The notes beneath the pieces were generated by a model, which was given only the letters and a program-made list of their open reading frames with translations, did no database searches and was not told the DNA's origin. A stretch of 64,000 nt of DNA from contig NZ_CP119409.1 in the NCBI RefSeq assembly GCF_029223885.1, positions 2,506,001 to 2,570,000 of the forward strand. Direction: 5' to 3'. Source of the stretch: Pararhizobium gei (lineage in GTDB: Bacteria; Pseudomonadota; Alphaproteobacteria; Rhizobiales; Rhizobiaceae). This document shows, piece after piece, positions 1 through 8,700 of the stretch. The translations under genes and the position numbers were made by a program. Each line of letters opens with the position of its first letter. The first letter of the stretch is position 1.

Positions 1-2
1 TT

Positions 3-434
3 ACTCCGGCGGTCAGCGTGGCGAGCGCGAAGTCGCCCGAGGATATTCTGGACGCCGCCCGCGGCCGCGTGCTTGCTGCCAGCCCCTCCCAGGCCCAGCG
101 CCCAACGCCCGAGATTGAAAAGGCGGCCGCCATTCTTCCGGCCAACACCGTTGCTCCCCGGTCGTCCGGCGTGGCGCCGTCCGCTCAGAAAGACCCGTCA
201 ACAGCGGAGTTCGAGCGCATCCTGGATGCGCAGATCACGGGGGATCTCGGCAAACTGACGGCAGACGACATTCGTGCCGCTCCACAGCCACGTACAGCAA
301 CTCCCGTGCAGGGCGCGCGGCAAGAGCCGCGGCTTGAGGCGCCCGTTGCCGTGGCAGGCGGGCGAACCGAGCCGTCACTCGAAGAAGAAATGAACAGGAT
401 GCTGAATGAAATTGCCGTCACGCGGAAGGACTGA
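3..434 (+). CDS. C-terminal tail of an unidentified protein (5' end outside window)
   Basis: The reading frame is open from the left edge of the window to a TGA at 432-434, so this is the 3' part of a longer gene; the internal GTG at 18 need not be the start. The visible 143 residues are rich in Ala, Pro, Glu and Arg and look disordered, ending in a short acidic helix (EPSLEEEMNRMLNEIA). No domain is recognisable. It converges with folK, whose stop lies about 30 bases away. Membrane or flagellar-assembly proteins with disordered cytoplasmic tails are possible, but I cannot name it from this fragment. Confidence 0.6.
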   Translation, partial: TPAVSVASAKSPEDILDAARGRVLAASPSQAQRPTPEIEKAAAILPANTVAPRSSGVAPSAQKDPSTAEFERILDAQITGDLGKLTADDIRAAPQPRTATPVQGARQEPRLEAPVAVAGGRTEPSLEEEMNRMLNEIAVTRKD

Positions 435-466
435 CGGCACCAAGCCGAACCGGCGTCTTGCCGCGT

Positions 467-1039
467 TCAAAGACCTGCACGAGGTTCCCGCCACCAGTCT
501 GCGCGCGCATCCGCGACCTCTATTCCATCGACATCAGCCGCCTCGAGCCATGTTGCGACGCTTTTACCGCCAATTGTCATACCGGCCGCAAAATCGGCAA
601 GCGGCTTCAGCACAAACCCGCGCGTCGTCATCCGCGGATGCGGTATATCGAGCGCCGGCAACCTGAGTTCGAGTTCCCCATATGTCAGGACGTCAATATC
701 GAGTGTCCGCGGTCCCCAGCGCTCGCCCCGTTCGCGCTTCATCTGCAACTCGATCGAAAGACAGCAGGCAAGAAGATCCTGCGGCGCCAGACTGGTCTCA
801 AGTGCTGCGCAAGCGTTGAAGAACCACGCCTGGTCAGTCTTGCCCCACGGCGGAGTGCGGTAAAGCTTCGAGACCTGCCGTATCGAGCAGTCCGGCCGCG
901 CATCGAGAAGCGACAAGGCCGCCGCCATGGAGACCGCCGGATCACCCATATTGCCCCCCAGGCCGAGCGTCGCGAGATGTCGCGGCCTCAGAGCGTGATC
1001 CGCCGCGTCAGGCAAGATACTCGACCGCCACTTCGACAT
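467..1039 (-). CDS. folK: 2-amino-4-hydroxy-6-hydroxymethyldihydropteridine pyrophosphokinase
   Basis: HPPK transfers pyrophosphate from ATP to 6-hydroxymethyl-dihydropterin in folate synthesis. The N-terminal ATLGLGGNMGD (about residues 23-33) and the GPRTLDIDVL motif with its metal-binding Asp pair are typical of the family, and 190 residues is a usual length. The frame is open further upstream to 1144, but an ATG at 1039 gives the normal N-terminus and overlaps the 3' end of folB by 32 bases, as expected for translational coupling. Third gene of the folP-folB-folK operon. Confidence 0.93.
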   Translation of the reverse strand: MSKWRSSILPDAADHALRPRHLATLGLGGNMGDPAVSMAAALSLLDARPDCSIRQVSKLYRTPPWGKTDQAWFFNACAALETSLAPQDLLACCLSIELQMKRERGERWGPRTLDIDVLTYGELELRLPALDIPHPRMTTRGFVLKPLADFAAGMTIGGKSVATWLEAADVDGIEVADARADWWREPRAGL

Positions 1040-1388
1040 AGTCGAGAACACCCGGAACAGGTGCATTGGGTTTGCGGATGGCGATCCTGGCGCGACGAAT
1101 TTGCGGAAAGATGCTGCAGAGCGTTTGAGCGACCTCAAGGGCAAGAGCCTCGATCAAATATCGGCGCCGGCCAGTAATGATCTTTTCAATTTCCTTGAAA
1201 ACAAGCCCGTAATGCACTGTGTCCTCGATGGAATCATCAATCAAAGCGGTGCCTTGATCGACATCGAGCTCCGCATCGACGAAGAACCGCTGGCCAAGAA
1301 ACTCCTCTTCGTCATGCACCCCGTGGCGCGCAAAGAATGCGCAGTTCTTAAGCGTGATCCTGTAGGTCGCTGTCATCGCCGCATTCAT
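1008..1388 (-). CDS. folB: dihydroneopterin aldolase
   Basis: FolB cleaves 7,8-dihydroneopterin to 6-hydroxymethyl-dihydropterin, the substrate of the next gene, folK. The 126 residues match the single-domain family, with the N-terminal ITLKNCAFFARHGVHDEE and the C-terminal IRKPNAPVPGVLDYVEV segments. The ATG overlaps the folP stop codon by four bases (ATGA arrangement, 1385-1388), so the two genes are translationally coupled. Confidence 0.95.
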   Translation of the reverse strand: MNAAMTATYRITLKNCAFFARHGVHDEEEFLGQRFFVDAELDVDQGTALIDDSIEDTVHYGLVFKEIEKIITGRRRYLIEALALEVAQTLCSIFPQIRRARIAIRKPNAPVPGVLDYVEVAVEYLA

Positions 1389-2251
1389 CCTTGCTGCACC
1401 GCTGCGTCTCGTCTTGACGCCAGAATAGCATCCGCGACCAGCAGCGCGTCCCTGTTGATTGCGACATCATGTACCCGGAAAACCGCAGCCCCCGCCAGTC
1501 TCAACACGGCAGTGGTGGCAGCCGTCCCCGCATCTCTTTGCTGCACGTCCCGGCCGGTAATCGCGCCTATGAACCGTTTCCGCGATGTTCCCGCCAGAAG
1601 CGGCAGCCCGAAACCAAGCAGTTCCTGGAAACGGGCCATCAGTTCGGTATTTTCCGCGCTGTCCTTGGCAAAGCCGAAACCGGGATCGAGAAGGATCCGC
1701 TCGCGCTCGATGCCGGATGCCTCGGCAATTTCCAGCGAGCGCCCGAGAAAATGGTATTGATCGGCAATCACATCCGGCAGTTTTTCCCGGTTGCGCCCTG
1801 TATGCATGATACAAAGCCCGGCGCCGGATACGGCAGCGACCGCCGCGATAGCGGGTTCGCGCTGCAGTCCGTGCACATCATTGATGACATGGGCGCCCGC
1901 GGCAATCGCCAGTCGCGCGGTTTCGGCGCGATAGGTGTCGATGGACAGGATCGCACCGGTGCGCTCCGACAGCGCCTCGATGACAGGAAGCACGCGCGCC
2001 TGCTCTTCCGCCGCCGGGACCGGCGCTGCATCGGGACGCGTCGATTCCCCGCCGATATCGAGGATAGCCGCCCCTTGATCGACACAGGCAAGCGCCGAAG
2101 CAATCACGGCGTCGATCCCGGAATAGGCGCCGCCGTCGGAAAAGGAATCCGGCGTCACGTTGATGATCGCCATCAATAGGCCGGCAGGACCAAGCACCAG
2201 GCTGCGACCATGCGCCAGTCGCCATGTTCTAGGCCCGAAAGGATCGGCCAT
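1385..2251 (-). CDS. folP: dihydropteroate synthase
   Basis: FolP condenses p-aminobenzoate with hydroxymethyl-dihydropterin pyrophosphate; it is the sulfonamide target. The 288-residue protein has the family signatures IINVTPDSFSDGG (residues 29-41) and DIGGESTRPDA, followed by a TIM-barrel-like sequence with VINDVHGL and GTSRKRFIG. The ATG at 2251 is preceded by GGAGAGACAAT, a good ribosome binding site. The frame stays open to 2401, but the extra 50 residues are Cys-rich and unlike the family. First gene of the folate operon. Confidence 0.95.
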   Translation of the reverse strand: MADPFGPRTWRLAHGRSLVLGPAGLLMAIINVTPDSFSDGGAYSGIDAVIASALACVDQGAAILDIGGESTRPDAAPVPAAEEQARVLPVIEALSERTGAILSIDTYRAETARLAIAAGAHVINDVHGLQREPAIAAVAAVSGAGLCIMHTGRNREKLPDVIADQYHFLGRSLEIAEASGIERERILLDPGFGFAKDSAENTELMARFQELLGFGLPLLAGTSRKRFIGAITGRDVQQRDAGTAATTAVLRLAGAAVFRVHDVAINRDALLVADAILASRRDAAVQQG

Positions 2252-2436
2252 ATTGTCTCTCCATACGGTATGCGCGCAACATACAGCAAAACCGGAACCA
2301 ATGCGCCACACACGGCAACAATCAGCATTGCTAAACCGTCTTTTCCGGTTTCCCGGCGCCGCCGCCTCTTTGTTGTTGCACTGCGGCTGGCTATGCCCCA
2401 AGCTTCACGCAAGTTCAACCGCCGGACCTGAAACCT

Positions 2437-3066
2437 ATGCCGACTGGCCGCACTTTCCTCTCCGCACTCATGGTCGCTTGTATCGGGTCGGGTCATGCCC
2501 TGCCCGCACGGGCCGAAACCGCGATCAGCAAGAGCATCACCTATTTTTCCATCGGCGGCAGGACGGCAGAGGAGCTCGACAAGGCCCTCTCGGAAAACGG
2601 TCCAATGATGAATTCGACCGGCAGCCGGCATCCCGGCGCAACCAAGATCAAGTTCGGCGGCACCGTAACCTATGTGAAGCACGGCGAACGCTGCGCGGTC
2701 GGCAGCGCCAAGGTGACGCTTAACACCAGGCTTATCCTGCCGCGCTGGAAAAACCGTCGCAAGGCCGGCCGCGACCTTGCGCTCGTCTGGGATACGCTGG
2801 CCAGCGACATCAAGCGCCACGAGGAGCGGCATGCGGAGATCGCCCGCAATCACGCTCGCCAGTTGGAAAAGGATTTTCTCGGATTGAAGCCGGAGGCCGA
2901 TTGCGAGCGCATGCAGGCGCGGGTTGCCCGGTTGAGCGAGACGGCCATCGAGGCACATGACCGCGATCAGGCCCGTTTCGACAGGACGGAAGCGGCTAAT
3001 TTCGACCGGCGCATGGTCCGCCTTCTGAAATACCGGCTGGACTCGTTGTCCAAGCCGGCGCGCTGA
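2437..3066 (+). CDS. secreted DUF922-type putative zinc protease
   Basis: The 209-residue protein begins with a signal peptide (hydrophobic core about residues 7-20, likely cleavage after LPARA). A zinc-binding HEERH motif (HExxH) sits at residues 128-132 inside a long charged helix, with a single central beta-rich region before it. This layout matches DUF922, a family annotated as putative Zn-dependent proteases of unknown substrate. It is divergent from folP and converges with the AlgX-like gene. Protease activity is inferred from the motif only. Confidence 0.75.
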   Translation: MPTGRTFLSALMVACIGSGHALPARAETAISKSITYFSIGGRTAEELDKALSENGPMMNSTGSRHPGATKIKFGGTVTYVKHGERCAVGSAKVTLNTRLILPRWKNRRKAGRDLALVWDTLASDIKRHEERHAEIARNHARQLEKDFLGLKPEADCERMQARVARLSETAIEAHDRDQARFDRTEAANFDRRMVRLLKYRLDSLSKPAR

Positions 3067-3143
3067 AGCAGATAAGTCACACTGTCGGGAACACGCAGGC
3101 CCGGAGCGTCTCATCGAAAATGACATTCCGGGCGGATGTGAGT

Positions 3144-4064
3144 CTACCTGGTCGGGACCAACCGCAAAAACCGGTCGAGATTGATGTTGATCACCACATC
3201 CGGCTTCTCCTTGGCGATCAGATCAAAGTTCGGTTCGGGCTTCCAGACGTAGACGATCCGGGAAAAATGGTTGGACAGATACGGCATGAGAGCGAGCGCG
3301 AAAGAATCGCGGAACACCATGGCTGTCGGTAGCGAGCTGTCTTCCGTCTCGTGAACCACGGTATCCCGCGTTGGGGATACCTTCAGATAATCGGCCACCT
3401 CGCCAATTTTGTAGTTCATGGGACTGACGATCTTTGAAAAAGTTTCGTCATAGTCGGAAACCGGAATTGCCCCCTCGGCAACTTCAAGAAAACGCGGCAC
3501 AGCGTCTGGAATGAGCACCATCTTGACCTTGTTCGCAAGGTCGCCCCGATAGGGTTGCGGTTCGGTCAGCTTTACCGCGTCCCACTCGATAACAGGTGTC
3601 AAGCTCATGACCTCGGAAAGCTGCCGGTGTACTTCGGCATAGGCCGCATGGCCTCCATAGAGGTTCCAATGGGTATCTGTACGGTAGTAGACTTCACCGC
3701 CGCTTCTGGCAGCCTTGACCACTTCCCTTAGATAGCCGCCGGGAACGCCTGCCTCGCGGGCCACCCTCAGCACGGGAGTGGACGGGAAAGTTTCGTAGAT
3801 GATGTCGTAACCGTGCGGCAATCGATCCTCGTAGACCATCTCTTTCGTCGGCGCGACGAAGAAGAAATAGGGAATACCCAGGGCGTCGAACGTCGACTTC
3901 CGTTGACGGAAGACCTCGCCATATCTGGCAATGGCCTCATCAGACATGATTTGTCTGCCGGTAAGTTCGCTGAAAACGTCATTGGAATCCCCCACCAGGA
4001 ACAGCCAGTTTTCTTTGCCGATCAGCCCTCTTGCGCCGCCAGGCGCCTTTATAATCCCGCTCAC
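3144..4064 (-). CDS. AlgX/AlgJ-like SGNH-fold protein (putative O-acetyltransferase)
   Basis: The motif RTDTHWN in mid-protein and the later FRDSFALAL are the hallmark catalytic Asp-His and Ser blocks of the AlgX/AlgJ (DHHW) family, which O-acetylate exopolysaccharides in the periplasm. Length 306 residues. The GTG at 4064 is the first possible start, because an in-frame TAG lies three codons upstream; AGGG about eight bases before it is a modest ribosome binding site. The N-terminus starts directly with the globular domain and shows no signal peptide, unlike secreted relatives. No MBOAT partner is nearby. Substrate unknown. Confidence 0.72.
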   Translation of the reverse strand: MSGIIKAPGGARGLIGKENWLFLVGDSNDVFSELTGRQIMSDEAIARYGEVFRQRKSTFDALGIPYFFFVAPTKEMVYEDRLPHGYDIIYETFPSTPVLRVAREAGVPGGYLREVVKAARSGGEVYYRTDTHWNLYGGHAAYAEVHRQLSEVMSLTPVIEWDAVKLTEPQPYRGDLANKVKMVLIPDAVPRFLEVAEGAIPVSDYDETFSKIVSPMNYKIGEVADYLKVSPTRDTVVHETEDSSLPTAMVFRDSFALALMPYLSNHFSRIVYVWKPEPNFDLIAKEKPDVVININLDRFLRLVPTR

Positions 4065-4090
4065 GAATTTACCCTATCGATTGCACTCTT

Positions 4091-4106
4091 CTTAACCGTT
4101 GTTAAG
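4091..4106. promoter_or_regulatory. inverted repeat CTTAAC-CGTT-GTTAAG upstream of the AlgX-like gene
   Basis: A perfect 6-bp inverted repeat with a 4-base spacer lies 27-42 bases before the GTG start of the AlgX-like gene. It contains two TTAA half-sites six bases apart, which resembles but does not exactly match the CtrA box (TTAA-N7-TTAA). It could be an operator. Confidence 0.3.
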
Positions 4107-4225
4107 GTCTAAGAGGGTGGAAGTCTACCAAAGCGATTGCAGATTTAGCGGTGGCTTTCATGCTCGTGCCCGCTCGCCGATCGAACCCGGGAGAGCGTTC
4201 ATGGCTGGGGCGTCACCAGATGCGA

Positions 4226-4546
4226 CTATGCCTGCCGCTCCGGAACATGAACGACCAGACCGTCGAGACTGTCGTTCATCTTGATCTGACAGGAAAGGCG
4301 CGAGGTCGGCTTAACGTCATAGGCGAAATCGAGCATGTCCTCTTCCATGGCTTCTGGCGCGCCGACGGCTGCCGACCAGACCTCGTCGACATAGACATGA
4401 CAGGTTGCACAGGCGCAGGCGCCGCCGCACTCGGCCTCGATACCCGGCACCGAGTTTCGCACCGCGTTTTCCATGACGGTCGAGCCGTTCTGGACGTCGA
4501 AATCATAATGTGTGCCGTCGAAGGCGATGATGGACAATTTTGGCAT
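4226..4546 (-). CDS. 2Fe-2S ferredoxin (adrenodoxin type)
   Basis: This small electron carrier has the four cluster ligands in the adrenodoxin/putidaredoxin pattern: Cys40, Cys46 and Cys49 in [12 protein letters not shown], and Cys86 in RLSCQIK. The 106-residue length is standard. I chose the ATG at 4546 because the further open frame upstream (to 4651) is unlike ferredoxins. It has about 180 bases of spacing from the Hpt gene upstream on the same strand. Its redox partner is not evident in the window; in alphaproteobacteria such ferredoxins serve P450s or heme/Fe-S biosynthesis. Confidence 0.9.
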   Translation of the reverse strand: MPKLSIIAFDGTHYDFDVQNGSTVMENAVRNSVPGIEAECGGACACATCHVYVDEVWSAAVGAPEAMEEDMLDFAYDVKPTSRLSCQIKMNDSLDGLVVHVPERQA

Positions 4547-4723
4547 AGGTTTTCCGGATGCTTGGCGTTGATCGGCCGCAGGAGCGGTGAGGCCGCCCCT
4601 CGCGGCGGCAAAGATTTGGGATTTCTTCCAACAAATCCTTTTGCCAGTCAACTCGCAATGGATGTAAGCAACCGCGGTGCTCCCGACGCGATCAACGTCG
4701 GATGCATCGAGACGAGATTGGCT

Positions 4724-5092
4724 TTACCGGCAAAGCTTGAGGATGAACAGTTCGGCATCGATCACCGCCGCGCTAAGCGAGGCAAGATGCACGGGCTGCG
4801 TTGGATCCGCCTCGACGAGCCTTGCGGCCTCGGCAACATCAAAGGCGCCGATGGCGAGCGCCGCCCCCTTGAGACGGTGAGCGGCGGCAACCATTGGCAA
4901 GGTCTCGCCCGAGGACAGTTCCTTCATGATCTGGCGCGCCTGCCGGCCGAAGAGCTGTAGCACTTCGATTTCCAGCAGCTTGTCGCCCATGGTCTGGACG
5001 GCGAGATGCACGAGATCGATGGGACGGGAGGTCGAAGGGCGTGGCCCGTGAAAATTCTCGGGAGCTTCGAATGCAATCTTGAGTGCCGCCAT
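4724..5092 (-). CDS. Hpt-domain phosphotransfer protein
   Basis: The 122-residue protein is essentially one histidine phosphotransfer domain. The phospho-accepting His72 sits in AAHRLKGAALAIGA, the classic H-x-LKG(S/A)A motif, preceded by the EVLQLFGRQA helix. Such proteins relay phosphoryl groups between a hybrid kinase and a response regulator. No kinase or regulator lies nearby, so its partners cannot be read from context. It is divergent from the giant GPR-like gene, sharing a 630-base intergenic region. Confidence 0.85.
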   Translation of the reverse strand: MAALKIAFEAPENFHGPRPSTSRPIDLVHLAVQTMGDKLLEIEVLQLFGRQARQIMKELSSGETLPMVAAAHRLKGAALAIGAFDVAEAARLVEADPTQPVHLASLSAAVIDAELFILKLCR

Positions 5093-5723
5093 GGGCCATA
5101 TCCTTGATCTGTTTTCTTATGACGCAACCGATGCATCGGTTGCCCTGCTTTGTGCCGGCAAAATCCAAGTGACGCCGAGAGATGAACTGTCTGCGTACCG
5201 CGGAAGGCCCTGGATCACGCCGACCCGATCTCGCCTGCGCCTTGATCTGCTTCCATCTGTCTTCTTCGGACACCCATGAAGCCATCGGCGCGCTGCTATT
5301 CGATTAAAAGGCGGCTGAATGAGGGCAGGTTTCTGACGCCATGGTTAACGCGGGTTAAACTGCGCGATTTCAACGCTTTCGACAGAGGATAGAAGCAATT
5401 TTCATTAAGAAGTTGTTAGGATTTTAACGAATGGCCGGGGCCCTTAATTGTAAGGAACCGGTGAATGTGTCACTACGGTACGTTGAGGGATTTGTTTACG
5501 CCTGAAGGTGCAGACAATCTCGACAGAATGCGCATTCCACGGATTGCCCCGGACGAAATGCCGTTCCGCGGGGTCAGTGGTTGAAATGAGTGCATGTCGG
5601 GACGCGCGCGTATCGATGCGCAAAACCCGCCGTGGCGGTCCGGGTACCGGTGATGTTTCCGATGCAGGCGGTGCTGCAAAGGGAACCCTCCGGAAGGGCA
5701 GTTTAGTAACGAGGCGTATCCGC
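5093..5723. promoter_or_regulatory. long divergent intergenic region with TTAA half-sites
   Basis: This 631-base gap separates the Hpt gene from the GPR-like gene. I see no convincing gene. At 5345-5358 lies TTAACGCGGGTTAA, and at 5405-5419 TTAA-N7-TTAG followed by TTAAC at 5424, in an AT-richer stretch. The N7 spacing fits the CtrA consensus with one mismatch. These sites are 300-380 bases before the chosen start at 5724, so a long leader or a second promoter would be needed. Confidence 0.35.
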
Positions 5724-8700
5724 ATGGCAACGAACAAAAGCAATGAGTCGATCGACGACAAGGCGTTTCAGGCGTTGGAAGACGCGCTGAAAATCGACTT
5801 CGACGAGCTTAAGTCCGCGCTGAACGAAAAGTCTCCCCCGGAAAAACCGTCTGAGGCGAAGGTCCGGACTCCGGGCTCGGCGCAGCCGGCGGCGGCATCG
5901 CCGCAGAACCAGGCCGCCCGGACAGGCGAAACTCAAAAAAGCGAGATACAGAAAAGCCTTTCTCCCGAACCCGCCCCCAAGGCCCCCTCCTTCGCGCCGG
6001 CCAATGATGGCGGACGCAAAAAACCGGCCGCGGTGCTGCGCTCTCTCGACGTCCGGTCGAGCCGCACCGCCGTACGGGTTGCAGCGGCGGTGTCGGCTTT
6101 GTGGATCATCGGTGGGCTTGGCGTTGCCAATCTGCTTTATGCGCCGGAAATCTGGCAGATCCGCTCCCTCGCCGATCTGTCTGCCATGCCGGGCGCTATC
6201 GGCGTCGCGATCTTCACCCTTCTGCCGGTGATGCTGTTCTTTTCCTTCGCCATCATGATCTCGCGTGCCCAGGAGTTGCGAAATGCGGCGCGCTCCATGG
6301 CGGAAGTCGCCTTGCGCCTTGCCGAACCGGAAACTACGGCATCCGAGCGCATCATGACCGTCGGCCAGGCCGTCCGTCGCGAAGTTTCAGCCATGAACGA
6401 AGGCATCGAACGGACGATTGCCCGTGCTACAGAGCTTGAAACGCTTGTTCATTCCGAGGTCAACGCGCTTGAGCGCTCCTATAGTGACAATGAGTTGCGC
6501 GTGCGCACCCTGGTGCAGGAACTCGGCCTTGAGCGTGAGGCGATTGTTGGCCATGCCGAGCGGATTCGCTCCTCGATTGCCGGCGCCCATACGCAGTTGC
6601 GCGACGAGCTCGCCACCGCTGGCGACGATATCTCAAACCGCATCGCAACCTCGGGTGAAGCTTTCGCTTCGATGATCGAAACCCGCGCCGCGGCCCTGAT
6701 GGAGCGCTCCAACAGCGCGACGCAGACGATCGACGCAATGCTGTCGACCCGCACCGACGCCCTTTTGACCGGACTGACCACCGCGGGCGTCTCGCTTGGC
6801 AACGAATTCGATACGCGCCTCGACAATCTCAACCAGACGCTGACGAAGCGTGGCCAGCAACTGCTGACGCAGTTCGAAACGCGGGCCTCCTCTCTCGATG
6901 CCAATACGGACAAGCTGAACACAGCCCTCAACGAACGTGCACGCCAGCTGAACGAAACGCTGATCGCCCGCACGCGTGATCTCAACGAAAGCCTGAATGT
7001 CGGCCAGCAGGCGATCACCGGCGGTCTCGACGATATTCTGAGCAACCTGAATTCCGCCCTCGACGAAAAAGGAGCAAGCTTCCGCCAGAGCCTCAAGACA
7101 AGCGCTGACGACATGATCATGGATCTGGATCTGCGCTCGGGCTTTTTCGAGGAAAAACTGCAGACCACGGTCGGTCAGTTGTCCACGGCCTTTGATTCGC
7201 GGTTCCACGAATTCGCGACAGCCTTCGACAAGCGCGCCAGCATGCTCGATTCGAAGCTGATGGAAAGCCTCGCCCGCATCAACCAGTCTGTCAACGGCGG
7301 TGCCGAATCCATTGGCGGTATGCTGGACGGCGGCATCGAACGCTTCGAATCCGCCCTGTCCGAGCAATCCCTGACGCTTGCCACAGCCCTGGGAACGACC
7401 CAGGATTTCATCGAGCACACGATCAGCGGCAAGGCCGCCGAACTGAGCGACGCGTTGAGCGGTGCACATCAGAAGATCGACAGTGTCCTTGAAGAACGTT
7501 CGGGCACGCTGATGAGCGCTCTGACGGCAGCGCAGGATCGCATCGAGTCCGGTTTCGGCGAACGTGCCGGCCTGCTGGAGTCCGCTCTCATCGAGGGCCA
7601 GCAGCGTCTGGCCGAAACACTGGACGCCCGGGCAAGCGCAATCGCCGCTGGCCACCGCGGTGTTGTCGAAAAACTGAACACGCAGGTGAGCGGCCTGATG
7701 GAGGGCCTGCAGACCCTACATGGTCGGATCGAGGACACGCTGGCTTCCCGTGCGGACGAGATCACCAGTGCCGTTGCCTCAAGTCAGCTGAGACTGGACA
7801 ACACGTTGGCCGAGCGAACCGTCGAACTCTCCGGCCTGCTTGCCGCCAGCTCCGAATCAATCGACAGCGCCTTCGAAGGAACTGCGGAGCGCCTGGATAC
7901 GATCCTGTCCCAGCGCACGGGCGCCTTGGCCAGGGTTCTGTCCTCTTCGGTCGGCTCAATCGAAAGCGCAGTTGCCGGGACAGCGGAACGCCTCGATACG
8001 GTTCTTTCGGAACGCACCGGTACGCTCTCGATCATGCTGGCATCCTCGGCTGGTGCCATTGAGGCGACAATCGACACGACGGAACAGCGTTTGGACACGC
8101 TGTTGTCCCGGCGTAACGAGGCCCTGGCAACAACGCTGTCCTCCTCGGCCGACGCGATGGAAACGTCTGTCGAAACGACGGCTCGGCGCCTGGAAACAAT
8201 GCTTACCGAGCGCGGCGAAGCCATCGCCACCACACTTTCTTCCTCGACCGGTGCGATTGAGGCCTCCGTCAATACAACGGCTCAACGCTTGGAAACGGTA
8301 CTTGCCGAACGCGGCGAAGCCATCGCCATCACGCTTGCTTCGTCGACCGGCGCCATTGAGGCCTCCGTCGAAATGACGGCTCAGCGCCTGGAAACGATGC
8401 TTACAGAACGCGGCGAAGCCATCGCCATCACGCTTGCTTCGTCGACCGGCGCCATCGAAGCCTCCGTCGAAACGACGGCTGAGCGCCTTGAAACGATGCT
8501 TGTACAACGTGGCGAAGCCATCGCCGGCACGCTTGCTTCATCGGCCGGCGCAATTGAGGCGTCGGTCAATACGACGGCAAGACGCCTGGAAACAATGCTT
8601 ACAGAACGCGGCGAAGCCATTGCCGGCACGCTTGCCTCATCCACCGGCGCAATCGAGGCCTCGGCGGAAACGACGGCTCAGCGCCTGGAAACGATGCTTG

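Noticed and set aside
3..434. Naming the first partial gene as fliO or another flagellar gene
   Set aside because: Only a low-complexity tail is visible and it has no diagnostic motif.
5508..5723. N-terminal extension of the GPR-like protein by 72 residues
   Set aside because: The added residues are Cys/Arg-rich and unlike the downstream sequence; the ATG at 5724 begins a normal hydrophilic N-terminus.
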